The translations under genes and the position numbers were made by a program. DNA of 64,000 bases from Epiperipatus broadwayi. Its lineage: Eukaryota > Onychophora > Udeonychophora > Euonychophora > Peripatidae. Under the pieces are notes generated by a model. The model searched no databases, had not been told where the DNA came from, and saw only the letters and a list, made by a program, of their open reading frames with translations. The stretch is from assembly GCA_028023455.1 (NCBI GenBank), contig JAQFVV010006309.1, forward strand, positions 2,291,072 through 2,355,071, in the 5' to 3' direction. Positions 1 to 11,965 of this stretch are shown here, in pieces. Within the stretch, counting starts at the first letter, position 1, and each line of letters starts with the position of its first letter.

Positions 1-135
1 CACACATATATACAATCAATGCTCAGCTTATATTAAGATCTTCGTACTTTAATGGACAGGCTTCAATTCACTCCACCCCACAACTCTTCAGTCATCCATT
101 TCATTGAAAACAAGATGATGGAACATTCAAAGCCC
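1..135. repeat. Dispersed repeat unit, cut by the window edge
   Basis: This stretch closely matches 500-575 and 31430-31565. All three share a block containing 'cttatattaagat', then 'ggacaggcttcaat' or a near variant; the first and third also share 'gatgatggaa'. It is the tail half of the SINE-like family described at 330-753. No coding potential is seen. The repeat may continue left of the window. 136-329 holds nothing I can recognise. Confidence 0.6.
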
Positions 136-329
136 ACATTGGTGCCAACCTTCTCATCCTACCTATGTTGACCATAAGTCACTCTGACTCCTCATATACT
201 GGACATAATCCATTTACATACATATACAAGGGATGGGCAGACCTTACAGCACTATATTTTAATATGTGATTTTTTTTTCTACAGTACAGACTTTTTCATA
301 CCTGCACTCCAATATGTACTATATAGTGG

Positions 330-753
330 GTTTGAACTCAGACTTTCACATGAACCTCAACTATTCATGCTATCTCATACTGCTGACACACTTGATTACA
401 CACATGTCAAAAAGATGAATAATCACCAATAAACCTATTTCATGCTAAACCAGCACTCATCAGCTGGTTCAGATTATCATTTCCATGTATATATATATAC
501 AATCAATGCCCAGCTTATATTAAGATAGCCAATCTTCATATTTTAATGGACAGGCTTCAATCAGCTGAGTATTGATTGTATAATATGTGTGGAGATGATA
601 ATCTGGAACAACTGACAAGTGCTGATTTAGTACGAAATATGAATATTAGTGAGTATTTATCTTTTTGACATGGGTATGATCAAGTGTGTTAGCAGTATGA
701 GATAGCATGGATAGTTTGAGGGTCGTGTGAAAGTCTGAGTTCAAACCCTCTAG
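330..753. repeat. Head-to-head pair of tRNA-like SINE copies (palindrome)
   Basis: The left arm (about 330-518) and right arm (about 562-753) are reverse complements with scattered mismatches, around a spacer of about 45 bp. Read on + in the right arm, the sequence has a tRNA-like layout: 'gttagcagtatgagatag' near an A-box position, then 'gagttcaaaccc', a good polymerase III B-box match. The left arm carries the same on minus. A third, diverged copy is at 31265-31610. The tRNA origin is inferred from the B box and spacing. Whether the pair arose by two insertions or by inverted duplication cannot be decided here. Confidence 0.6.
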
Positions 754-3334
754 ATATAATTCAAAGAAAATTATAAAGCATTTCACATACGGTTATTTTT
801 TTAAAAAGGAATAAATAAATTTAGAAATCATTTCTGCTGAAACAATTAATTTATAGTACCAGTGATGTGATGCATAGCTAAATAATTAGAAAACATCATA
901 AATATATATTATTATTATTAACTTTTTAGAAAGTTATTATTCACTTTACATGATTTACATTTTTGATGAAGGTATATGAATATCATTAGCAGGCAAAAGA
1001 GAAAGAAGCCAGAGCAAAGGAGAAAATAAGAGGAGGAGAATGAAAGAAAAGAGAGTGGGAGAAGAAAGAAAGAAAAGAGAAGGGGATGATGAGAAATAGA
1101 AAAAAAAAGTATTTGAGTAAAGTTGTTATATATGCAATTAAAAGATAGAATATGGTTGCCTAAATACACAATTTCATTATTATAGTTGGTATAGAGTTGA
1201 CTGATAGCAAGATAAAAAATGCTCCAATCCAGGTCTTCTACTAATTTAGATGACTAAGGTCATTTAAAGTAATGGAGAGAATAAAAAAAAGAGTCGTGAT
1301 AGAAGATGACAGTATATGCAAAAATTTAGAAGCATAGAAGTATGAGTATTATAAAAAAAAATTTTTTTTTTACCAAGTTATCATGATTCCCTCCTACCAT
1401 TTTTATTTTTAGATATATAAAGTTAAAGAAAAAATTTGATTTTTGAAATTCATTTCTTTTTAAAATTATATTTAAAACTTAAGAATAATTACATTTCCAT
1501 TAGAGTTTCATCGTATTGATTTAATAATCATGTATTAAAAGCTATTTCAAATTATAAAAAAAAAAAAAGTTTTCAGTTCTTTATTATATGATGTTGTGAC
1601 TTACTTTTTCTATGTCATATAATTTTAAAAAGCCCAATTAAAGAAAGAGGAACAATTTAACAATATTAATTTTACTTCAGTAATGAATGATTAAATATTT
1701 AAGAAAATTGCCTTTTGGTAGATTCTTTACAAAGTGAAAAAATCCTACTTTTAATAATGTACGATTTTATTTATGCAGTAATCTGTTTAATAACTAGTAT
1801 TGCTAACTAAAAATCAAAATTTATTATTATATTAGTCTAATCTCTCTTTTTTTAAAATGATTTTTTTTTCATATTATTTTTTTAGCTTTATTGCCCCCCC
1901 CCCCATTTCTAAAATTAATTTTTGTATCACTTTTAATTAAGATGCTCAACGACATATATATATTCCTATATAAAGAGTCAAGAATTTATCAGTAGTTATT
2001 AACTTTAATATATCACTCTGCTCAAATGACTACGTCATTACGAATTCTTCTTCTTGAAGTATTAATTCCTATTAAAAAGGGCAAATTACTGCACAGTTTT
2101 GAAATGAGTTATAAAAGTAAGATTAAAATGTTTGTAATTATTATTTAAATTCTGTATAATTATTTATTTATTTTTTTAAATATTTCCTTATAACTAAAAT
2201 TACTGAAGAAATTCCATGTATGTTATTTCGTTGGAAAAATATTTATAATTTGTTTTTATTTAAACTTTTTTTTATTTTGCCATTTTCTTGTATTATTAGA
2301 ATAGTGATTGTTATTAAATTATCTTTCTATAATAAAATTGCAAGTACAATGGCTGCTTTTATGTATTTATAACAATATATTTAATCAATATATATTTATT
2401 TATTTAAAAATACAAATAAAGATATGGGTTTAAAAAAAAAACAAAAGTTATAATAAGTTGTAGAAGAAAAACAATAAGAATAAAATAAAGTCTAAATTTA
2501 AAAAAAGCCTGCGAGCAGCAAATCAAAGTCCAACTCTGCTATTGGAGTTTTTTTGAACTTCCATGCAATAAATCATTGCTTTTTAAAAAAAAAAAATGTT
2601 AAAAAATAATAAACACACTGTTTATTTTGTTATCCATCATTCATTTTTTTTTAAAAAAGATAATTAAATAATATTGCTTCTTCCATAACTTTTGTCAATT
2701 TTATCTTAAAAGCAGACATTTTATTAAATTTTTAAATAGTTAAGATGTGATAATACAATAATATTTAGGGTTTTATCTTTTATAAATGTATTTTTGAAAA
2801 TGGCTTTTTTAAAAAACACTATATGTACATTCTTGTAAAATTATGTAATCTTTTAAGACTTTAAATCAGAATCATTTTTTTTTTTATAAATTTAATAGTA
2901 TAATATTTGTCCATGTCATTCAAGAGTCGGAAGGTTATTTCTCTGAATGAAATTGTTTTATTTATACTATGATTACCTTCAATCTTTACAATTCTAAACA
3001 TAATCTTTCCTTTCAAATAATGCCTCAAATATATTATATTTATAAATAATTGATGCTATCTAAATTTTAATAGTTTTTTTAATTTTATGTTTAAACTGAA
3101 AATACTATTGTTTTTTTAAAGCTGGTCTTGATAAATCATTCTTGTTACTATAGACATTAATTACTCTATCATAATAATTTTTATTAATTATTCTTCAGAT
3201 TATCTATTTAATGAATACTGTTTTTGTAGTATCACTACACCACTCTCAACTGATGAGTGCTAGTTCATCAGAAAACTGTGCAACTTGGGAATCATACATT
3301 TTTTTATATCTTTAGTTATATGTATATGATTACA
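754..3334. other. Unassigned A+T-rich stretch
   Basis: No gene, RNA gene or named repeat could be recognised. 990-1100 is purine-rich on + (repeated gaa/aga runs), which explains the pyrimidine-type open frame on minus at 918-1169; I do not regard that as a gene. A pure run of 11 C lies at 1894-1904, and A or T homopolymers are frequent. Confidence 0.6.
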
Positions 3335-3853
3335 CCCCTCCATAAGGTGTTGTGATGTGATGTTATGCACTATGACTTCTCCTTAAACGGAGTCAGGAAT
3401 CTCTCAGCAGGTATGCCCAGAGAAACCTGTTTGCTGCTTTACCTTCATTTTCCATTGTCCACCCTAAGTTTTCCCATAATCTGCTCCATCCCATTTCCAC
3501 AACATAATCTTTGTCAACTCCATGAACTTCATATCTAAATCCCCCTTAACTTTTTCTAAACCTTACATAAAAACCAATAACTCACTTTCTGTATAATCAC
3601 TTTGTTAATATTTAATCTTCCATAACTTCATTATTTGTACCCTTTCTGCTTCCAAGCATTTACATTGAAGTAACAGATGCCTAATATTTTCTATGCCTTC
3701 CTTACACAACTTGCAGACTAAATCACTCATATTTTGCATTTATATGTATATTCCCTTGTTGCTAAAGATCCCATTCGAGCCTTAAATAATAAACTACTTT
3801 CCTTACTATTATCACAAATTAATCATACCCAATGTTCCATTTACTTCTATATA
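3335..3853 (-). pseudogene. LINE C-terminal CCHC knuckle and 3' end
   Basis: Read on minus, 3650-3724 gives a CCHC knuckle, VCKLCKEGIENIRHLLLQC (C-x2-C-x10-H-x4-C), preceded by an 'FKARMGSLATREYTYKC' block, the usual order near the C terminus of this LINE type. It is separated by the MITE from the rest of the ORF at 4834. One frameshift and stops are visible. Below about 3335 the similarity fades; I take this as the 3' end. Confidence 0.7.
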
Positions 3854-4833
3854 CACCTGGGTCTCATTTTACGCGATAGATAGGTTCCTCAGAAAACACG
3901 CGCAAAAGAAATCGTGCAAAAATAGATGTAACTTACTTTGAAAAAGAGGGGATACGGACTGTGATTTTTCAAAACTCGTGTAAAAGCAAAGCACCAACAT
4001 AAAATTTACTTTAAAATTTGTGCAAAAAAAAAATAAGGAAATAAAATATGACTAATAAAAAATTTCAAATTTGAAAAAAATTGATACAAGACAAACTTTT
4101 TTTAACTATAATATTTAATTTTATTCAAAACAATATATTTTTATGCATAATTTACAGTAATTTATATTTTTTTTATACATGTTTTAATTATTATTGCTAT
4201 TTGCCGGTAAACAGGTTCATTTGCAAGCTGATAAAAAAATCAGATTCTTTACAAGATGAAATACAACTAGCACCAACGTCACTCTCATGTTGTGTTAATT
4301 AATGGTTTTCTGGTGACAACATAATTAGTAATTAATCTAACAACTAAAAATTAAATTCTTATTTTTGACTTTAATTTTCAATTTTAATTGTGCCCACTGC
4401 TATTACTCACCTTTTAAAAATAAACTTGTGGACACTAAATGATTAATAATTAATTACTGTTCGTTCTTTTTTAAAAAGCAAAAACAGAATGTGATTTAAA
4501 ATGCAAAATTAACATGCACAATGTTTAAACAAATTTACATTATAATCTTGTAAAATTTAATATGTGTATACATAAAATGTGGAAATCATGATTTTAATTT
4601 CATTATTGCATAAAATCTTACTATTATAAAGCACTGAAAATATTGAAATTACTAACATGAAAGTCAAATTCCAAGTGTAATGTGCTATTACAGTACTTTC
4701 AATATAATGTTAAGTGCGTGAAATTTATTATTTAAAGTAATAGTGTATTATCGGAGTTCAACTTCCGGTGAAACCTGAATCGCGTAACTTCAAAATCATG
4801 TTAAATAAGTCCACGTAAAAAGAGACCTAGGTG
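3854..4833. mobile_element. MITE, pogo/Tigger-like, copy 1
   Basis: A 980-bp non-autonomous element bounded by CACCTGGGTCTC at the left and its near reverse complement (AGACCTAGGTG) at the right, flanked on both sides by TA (3852-3853 and 4834-4835). A TA target duplication and a terminal repeat continuing as 'ttttacgcgat' are typical of pogo/Tigger-type Tc1/mariner relatives; that assignment is by resemblance. There is no transposase: the frame at 4081-4302 is low-complexity. It sits inside the LINE, so it is younger than the LINE. It is in inverted orientation to copy 2. Confidence 0.75.
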
Positions 4834-6600
4834 TATATTTAAACTCATTTTACTCTCCATAACAGTTCTCCATCTCTCCAACTCCCTATTCTTTATTAAT
4901 GCATCTATTCTTCTATCCCACTTCTTACCACTATAACACTCAACAATCCTTCTAACACAATCATCCCACCTTTTGTACAAGTATACTGACATAACTTCTT
5001 TATCCAAATCTTCTGCATACTGCATTACCTTTCTCCCCCATCTTGTTGCCTGCCCTTTACTTGTAACACAATTAAATACTATTTTGGCTATTCTTTTCTT
5101 ATCCATAAACTACAATCTATGGAACATTTTCAATTTGCCTTTTGCATCCCTCATATAAAAACTTAACCATCCCATTTCTCTTTGAATTGCCTCCTTTGCT
5201 GTCCACACCTCAGCATCTAATGCATGTCTTCCTACTTCCCTTTGTACTTTTTCTATAGCAATCTAATACCTCTTTACTAACACATCATTGCCACATGTTA
5301 ACCTTGCTACTCCCATTCCCTTCCATACAATTCTTGCTATATCATATTTATTATATGAAAACACTGTTAATTTCTTTATCAATCCCTTTCTTTTTTTTTG
5401 CTTCATTTATCAATTTTTTCTCCCATTCATCCAAGCAATTTTTTTTATTACTCAAGATGATTCCCAAATAACTATATCTATTCACCACACTTAACTTTAT
5501 ATCCCCCAATAAGAAATCTTTGTCTTCTCTTTCCCCAATATTCACCATCATTATATTTTATTTTTCTTCACTAAATCTAATCCTCATATCTTTACCCACC
5601 CTTGCACATGTCCTCAGCACAACTTCCATATCTTCTCTTCTTTCTGCACACAAAAAGACATCATCTGCAAAAAAGACCTGACAATATATATACTCTCTTG
5701 CCCCCTATTAACGATATCTCTATCCCTCTTCATAGACTTTCTATTGCTCTCTCCATTTCACTCAAATGCAACACAAACAAAATAGGTGACATAGGACATC
5801 CTTGCCTTAGTCCCACCCCATTTTTAACTTTAACTGATACTATATCCCCTAATTGATATGTATAGTAATAATTTTCATATAATTTCTCAATAACACCCAC
5901 CAAAGCTTCATCCATTCCCAGATTTGTTAAACTTATCCATAATCTATTTCTATTCACTCTATCATATGCCTTCTCTATATCTATAAAACTCATATATAAC
6001 TTTCTATCTGAGTTCCTTCTCATATCTATAAGTTGTGTAACTACAAATAAACTATCTCCTATATGCTTATCTGTCCTAAAACCTCCTTGCATTTCCCCCA
6101 CTATATTATTTTTTTTCATCCATTTTGCAACTCTTCCAGCCACCATATATGAAAAAACTTTATATAAAACTGATGTTATCGCTATCGGTCTATAATTATT
6201 TAAATTTCTATGATCCTTACCTTTTCCTTTAAATAATAATCTTAATCTTGTATTACTCCAACTACCCAGAAAAACTCTTTTGTGCTATCTTATTAAAACA
6301 TGATAGTAACTTTATTTTGCCCTATGCCCTAAATTCATTACCATCTCTGCTGCCCATCCATCTAACTCTCTTGCCTTACCACTTCTCAATTTCTTCCCTG
6401 TCTCATTCAGTTTATTTTCTGTAAACCTAATATTCCCATTACTATTTTCTTTCATATTTTTATCCCTCTGTCCTTCACATCTAACATCTTTTCTATATTC
6501 ATTCAATATTCTCTCTAATTCTTCCTTAGAGTTATACTCTATTCCCTCCTCATCCAGTAATACTATCTCTCTCCCCTAAATTTCTCTTTTTAATGTAATT
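4834..6600 (-). pseudogene. LINE reverse transcriptase region, frameshifted
   Basis: Reverse transcriptase pieces lie in several frames. The region at 6312-6506 holds a pre-RT 'SGKARELDGWAAEM' block (compare GKAPG.DG.P.E in LINE RTs). 5730-6146 holds the RT core with QGGFR, the catalytic block FIDIEKAYDRV and GLRQGCPMSPILF. A FADD box (catalytic Asp pair) is at about 5660-5671 in another frame. 5106-5551 holds the thumb and connection region. 4834-5106 encodes a basic C-terminal stretch that runs straight into the MITE boundary, so the open frame ending at 4801 includes about 30 bases of MITE. No intact ORF remains. Confidence 0.82.
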
Positions 6601-6799
6601 CCAAAATTTTTTACTCCCATCTCTTCCACTTTTATTAATATCATCCAATAATTTACTATTTAGTTTCATTCTCTCTATATAATTATCTATTGTTAAAAGT
6701 GGATAGAAATCAGTCCACCCCCCTGTGTGAGAATGATGTAGTAAAAATTACACTACAGAAACATTATTACTCTATAATGGCCTATTCACATTTTAAATA

Positions 6800-7775
6800 C
6801 ACCTGGGTCTCTTTTTACACGGTCTTATTTAACACGATTTTGAAGTTACACGATTCAGGTTTCACCAGAAGTTGAACTCCGATAATACGCTATTACTTTA
6901 AATAATAAATTTTGTGCACTTAATGTTATATTGAAAGTACTGTAATAGCACATTACTATTGGAATTCGACTTTCATGTTAGTAATTTCAATGTTTTCAGT
7001 GCTTTATAATAGTAAGATTTTATGCAATAATAAAATTAAAATTATGATTTTCACATTTTATGCATACACACATTAAATTTTACAAGATTATAATGTAAAT
7101 TTGTTCAAACATTGTGTGTGTTAATTTTGTATTTTAAATCACATTCTGTTTTTGCTTTTTAAAAAAGAACGTAATCAATTATTAATCATTTAGTGTCCGC
7201 AAGTTTATTTTTAAAAGGTGAGTAATAGCAGTGGACACAATTAAAATTGAAAATTAAAGACAAAAATAAGAATTTAATTTTTAGTTGTTAGATTAATTAC
7301 TAATTACATGGTCATCAGAAAACCATTAATTAACACAACATGAGAGTGACGTTGGCGCTAGTTGTATTCCCTCTTGTGAAGAATCTGATTTTATTATCAG
7401 TTTGCAAACGAACCTGTTTACCGGCAAATAGCTATAATAATTAAAACATATATAAAAAACATAAATTACTGTAAAGTATGCATAAAAATATATTGTTTTG
7501 AATAAACTTAAATATTGTAGTTAAAAAAAGTTTGTCTTGTATCAATTTTTTTCAAATTTGAAATTTTTTATTAGTCATATTTTATTTCCTATTTTTTTTT
7601 TTTTTTGCGCGAATTTTAAAGTAATTTTACGTTGGTGCTTTGCTTTTACACGATTTTTGAAAAATCACAGTCCGTATCCCACCTTTTTCAAGGTAAGTTA
7701 CGTCTCTTTTTGCACAATTTCGTTTGCGCGTGTTTTCTGAGGAACCTATCTATCGCGTAAAATGAGACCCAGGTG
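6800..7775. mobile_element. MITE, pogo/Tigger-like, copy 2 (inverted)
   Basis: A 976-bp copy of the element at 3854-4833 in opposite orientation, with the same ends and flanked by TA at 6798-6799 and 7776-7777. The two copies pair along nearly their whole length with a modest number of substitutions and short indels. The open frame at 7537-7740 is the reverse strand of terminal sequence and is not a gene. The two copies and the DNA between them form a 3.9-kb inverted-repeat structure. Confidence 0.75.
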
Positions 7776-8149
7776 TATAACAATAGTAACAATGGCCATA
7801 AGTAATCATAATTTTTTAATTTCAAATTTTTGCTTCTTTTTTAATTTATAAAATACTTTTCATAAATCTGTTATGAAAGTTTTGCAGTTAAGAAATCATC
7901 TCAATATACAACTCTGTTAATCTGCTTAGTTTACCATGTAATACTAATCACTGTTGATGCATTTTGATAAGTATATTTTTGAAAATTTTAAGGTCTCATT
8001 GATCTTTGCTTTGATTTTCCACAGCAAATACATTTTTAAGACCTACAAATCCAGATTTAAATAATAACTCATACTATTTAATTATTTTTATGAATTTTAT
8101 ATATATATATATATAATGTACTCTGCTGTAATTACTTTTAAATTCTGTA
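7776..8149. other. Unassigned A+T-rich stretch
   Basis: No feature recognised. It contains a short TA microsatellite at about 8100-8115. It may be the decayed 3' part of the RTE-like element that becomes recognisable just to the right, but I see no motif. Confidence 0.4.
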
Positions 8150-8480
8150 TCTTTTTTATTGTTGCTGATATATTTCCAAAATTCTCTGCAAGCCCTTAAT
8201 GATTTTAGTAAAGGTCTTATAAAGTCATGATAAATTTGTAATTTCTAATATCTTTTTTTTTAAATATCAACATTTCTACTGCATTTTTCCAATTACCTGG
8301 TCCACATATATCATTTAAACATTTGGTATATAGCTTTTTTAACAATAAAATCTTCTAGAAAAAGTACATCATTTCTTCTCATTGTTGAAATTCCATTTCC
8401 ATTATCTAATACTATTTTATATGTTTATGGTTTTTGTTCTTTTTTATAGCTTTTTTTTACAATGATAAATTATAATTATT
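8150..8480 (-). pseudogene. RTE-like LINE reverse transcriptase N-terminal part
   Basis: On minus, about 8225-8340 encodes 'KKLYTKCLNDICGPGNWK' followed by 'NAVEMLIFKKKDIRNYK', matching the conserved block before the RT palm in RTE/R1-type elements (LYTKCL...P.NWKNA..ILIHKKGD...NYRPI). The next block is broken by a stop, and no catalytic FADD box was found below. It belongs with the endonuclease part at 9661-10520 and is separated from it by the palindrome at 8480-9660. Confidence 0.75.
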
Positions 8481-9660
8481 TATTAAACGCACATTGATTA
8501 CGTAAGTAATATTTACCGAGGCTGTAACCTCGAGAATATACTATCACATTTTACACGCATATTCTCAAAGTTATAGCCTCGGTAAATATTAATTATTTAT
8601 TAAGTACACAGGAAGTATATGTAAATACTTTTAAGACAGGCTTTAACCTGTATCAAATGTGCCTTGAAATTCATAATAGTCAAGCAATATCTTTATTTTG
8701 CCAATAGAGGGACCTCTCAAACCATGACACAAGATAGAGACTTTTATAAAGATAAAAGTGGATGTCTTATCTTTAATCTAACTTTCCACTTTTATAGGCC
8801 AATCTGAAGCATCTTCATTTCGGAGCATGAAGCTGATATTCTCTCCACTGAAGTCCACTATTTCCTATACAAATTAATATTCACAAAATATTGTGATTTA
8901 CAATGAGTTAATATTACAATCTTTATGCTGAAAATAAATAAACTATTGTAAAGTTGTAATTATTTATTAAGTGCACAGGAAGTATATGTAAATACTTTTA
9001 AGACAGGTTTTAACCTGTATCAAATGTGCCTTGAAATTTATAATAGTCAAGTAATATCTTTATTTTGCCGATAGAGAGACCTCTCAAACCACAACACAGG
9101 ATAGCAACTTCAATTGACCTATATAAGTGGAAAGTTAGGTTAAAGATAAGATGGCCATTCTTATTTTTATAAAAGTTGATATTTTGTGTCATGGTTTGAG
9201 AGGTCCATCTATCAGCAAAATAAAGATATTGCTTGAATATTATAAATTTCAAAGCACATTTGATACAGGTTAAAGCCTGTCTTAAAAATATTTATATATA
9301 CTTCCTGTGTACTTAATAAATAATTACAACTTTACAATAGTTTATATATTTCCAGCATAAAGATCATAATATTAACTCGTTGTAAATCGCAAGATTTTGT
9401 GAATATTAATTTGTATAGGAAATAGTGGACTTAAACAGTGGCGAGAATAACAGCTTCATGCTCCCACATCAAGATGCTTCAGATTGGCCTATATAAGTTG
9501 AAAATTAGGTTAAAGATAAGATGGCCACTCTTATCTTTATAAAAGTTGCTTTTTTGTGTCATGTTTTGAAAAATTATTGGAAAAATAAAGATATTGCTTG
9601 ACTATTATAAATTTGAAGGCGCATTTGATACAGGTTAAAACCTGTCTTAAAAGTATTTAA
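8480..9660. repeat. Nested inverted-repeat element inserted in the RTE-like LINE
   Basis: A module containing 'acaggaagtatatgtaaa', 'agacaggctttaacctg' and 'caatatctttattttgcc' occurs twice forward (about 8600-8720 and 8965-9075) and twice reversed (about 9195-9320 and 9585-9650). The outer pair encloses the inner pair, with matching sequence between them ('caaattaatattcacaaaat' on the left, its complement on the right). A smaller hairpin at 8513-8590 has arms 'accgaggctgtaacctcgag' and 'tatagcctcggt'. The element splits an RTE-like element, so it is an insertion. No transposase is seen; the frame at 9010-9252 comes from the palindrome. Confidence 0.7.
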
Positions 9661-10520
9661 ATAATCAGTTATATATTTTTATATAATAATTAACCCTTTT
9701 TCATATCATTTTTCAAAATTTCAAATACTCAATTCTTCCAAAAAGATAATTTTTAAAATATGTTTTATATTCTTTATTTTTTTCTATACTTTTCTTTGTC
9801 AATTGATGTTTTAAAGATGATTTGCAACTTTGTTGATTATCTAATTGCATAACTGATTTTCTTCAAATCTGTGCCTTTTTGAAAGTATGAAGCTATTTTA
9901 AAATGGATTAGGAATATCAACTATTGATACTATCTTTTTTATTAACTTATCTCTTTACAGATTTGCATTATTACAATCTTGAAATGCATGTTTCCTCTTA
10001 TTTAAAATATAATAGCATTTCTGTTTTATCTTCGTTTGGCTACTTCTATGACCATTCATTCTTTAGATTACTTTTTTAAAAATTTTAGTATACGTATTTT
10101 CATTTTACATATATTCTGCAAAATTTTCTTCTAGTTTTTATAACCAAATTCACCAATAACATTTCATTTTTTAATTCTTTTCAATTTTAAAATTATCATT
10201 TCTCATGACAATTTTAAAATGGTATTTATTTAAGTCAAAAGAATTCTGACCATCTAAATAAACTAAACCTGAATTGTCTGCATTTAATGCCTTCCATTGA
10301 ATAACTAATCTCAGCACATTATCTAATATATCACAAATTTTCAAGTTAGTTTTTAATTTATAATGAATCCAATTATACTTGCACTTTGAATAGTTGTGCT
10401 TTATTGTAAACTATATGTTTTTTTTCATACCTGTTATCATTTTATCTTTTCTTCTAAGTTCATGAAGTCTAATAATATCATACTTAGCATTAGACTGTTC
10501 AGATAATATTCTTTCATCTT
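9661..10520 (-). pseudogene. RTE-like LINE endonuclease domain, decayed
   Basis: Read on minus, the order of an apurinic-type endonuclease of the 'endonuclease-reverse transcriptase' family common in invertebrates is seen: 'NAKYDIIRLHELRRK' near 10450-10495 (family NAKYDIIGL.E.RRK), then 'HFKIVMRNDNFKIE' near 10185-10230 (family H.KIVMGDFNAK.G, so the GDFNAK box is mutated), then 'NTY' and 'YYILNKRKHAFQD' (family NEIDYIL..K...QD). Many stops interrupt it. The RT part follows at 8150-8480 after a palindromic insertion. It is dead. Confidence 0.72.
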
Positions 10521-11835
10521 AAAGTAATCTGTACTTATAAGTAGTTAAATAAATTCATCATAGAATGGCAGTTTAGTTTCTTAGCCTACTCATTCATAGC
10601 AATTTCTGTCTTCAGGAGATATCCTCTGTTTGGTTGATGAGTTTAAAGCTTATGGTATATAAATCCATACTACCTTATTGTCTATCATGATTGTAAATAT
10701 AATGGAGAATGATTATTTATATACATATCCTGCCTTTAAAAGAAAAACCAATTGATGTATGAGTTAAGAATTATCATACATCTAAAAAACATTTAAAATT
10801 TTTAAACAAAATAAATTTTGACTAATGTTCTTTGATGATCAGCCCAGCCATGTTGTTTATTATATAACTAATCACATAGTATGGACAATTGCAACCACAA
10901 GAATATGTGAAAAAATATTAATAATTCACCACTTAGTTTCTTTAAGGTCTTAGTCTCTTTTATAATAGAAAACTCATCTTTCATTTATATGTATAAAAAT
11001 AAAATACTAGTTAAACTCTAAAATATTCAAAGCAGCAAGATTTAAAAATAAATAATAGCTGTATCTACCTTATGACATGACTGCATCCCGAGTAGCATTA
11101 CAGTTAAATCAAAAAAATCAATAGGTATCTTCATTGTGAATGTTTAGGTGGTTACTGGTTGGTTTCACATTGACTATATATATAACAAAAACAAAAGCCA
11201 TACAAGTCAATTACACTAATTCAAAATTAAATCACTAACTAATATCAAATTAATAGTTCACTACCAATGATTTTTCTGTCAAATTAGATTTCTTAAGTAC
11301 AAAGAATAACACAAAACAACACACTCTCATATATATTATACTAACTTTTCACAATTCAGATGAATATTACAATTACTTTTAATATTGAAAGAAAATTTGA
11401 ACAAGATAATAGCTTCAGATTTAGAAAAAGCAATTTTTCTCTTCTGCTTTTTCTTCTCAAAAAAGATAATCTTAGCTTATTCAAACATAATCTTATAATC
11501 TGTATTTTTTCTCATGAATACATAATATAGAAGTAAGATGTCTATTAATTATTATAATTTTATGATTTTTTATTTTTTATTTAAATTTAAACTACTTTGA
11601 TTTGTATATAAATTCTTACAAGAAATATTATAAAGAACCTTAGAGATGGTATTTCTAACATTTTTCTTTTGTATTATAATAAAGTATTATGAGTAATGTT
11701 TTTTTCATCCTACTTTTTATTACCAAATATATTATGATTTCTCTTTAAAATTTTATAAAAAAAGTCTATTTAAAAGGCAAAAAAAACCAAAATCATATTT
11801 TTTAAAATTAACTTCTTTTTAACATGTTCTTGAAA
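10521..11835. other. Unassigned A+T-rich stretch
   Basis: Nothing recognisable: no long frame, tRNA signature or inverted repeat of note. The far 5' part of the RTE-like element may extend a little into it. Confidence 0.5.
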
Positions 11836-11965
11836 AGTTAAACAAGGCAAAACTCTCCATACAATAGTGCCACCCTGTGCCAACCAGAGTAATCAATGGA
11901 TGCCAGAAGGCTTGTGCATATGCTAGTATAAGAGATGGTGATCATGTGATGTTTAGTGGTTCTTG
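11836..11965 (+). repeat. Single-arm copy of the 43-kb foldback family
   Basis: The sequence from 'aaggcaaaactc' through 'gtaatcaatggatgccagaa' and 'ggcttgtgcata' nearly matches the left arm of the inverted repeat at 43031-43357. It is followed by 'catgtgatgttta', which at 43031 lies outside the right arm (about 43388-43402). This copy is therefore missing the palindromic middle, either a deletion derivative or the ancestral form. No coding sequence. Confidence 0.6.

Larger units (their letters stand above)
3335..6700 (-). mobile_element. Decayed non-LTR retrotransposon (LINE), interrupted by a MITE
   Basis: A minus-strand LINE reads from about 6700 (5' truncated) down to about 3335. In order it shows a pre-RT segment, an RT domain, a long C-terminal region and a CCHC knuckle. 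The MITE at 3854-4833 splits it: coding similarity stops at 4834 and resumes below 3853. Many frameshifts and stops show it is dead. The motif set (QGGFR, FIDIEKAYDRV, GLRQGCPMSPILF, a late CCHC) recalls LINEs abundant in ticks and other invertebrates. I did not assign a clade. The 5' boundary near 6700 is approximate, and 6701-6799 is unassigned. Confidence 0.8.

Noticed and set aside
918-1169. 83-residue minus-strand open frame
   Set aside because: It is a pyrimidine-type tract (Phe/Leu/Ser only) created by a purine-rich + strand; no conserved features or splice context.
4081-4302. 73-residue + frame
   Set aside because: Lies within the non-autonomous MITE and has no transposase resemblance; A+T-rich noise.
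4973-5856. + strand frames opposite the LINE
   Set aside because: They are shadows of the minus-strand LINE reading.
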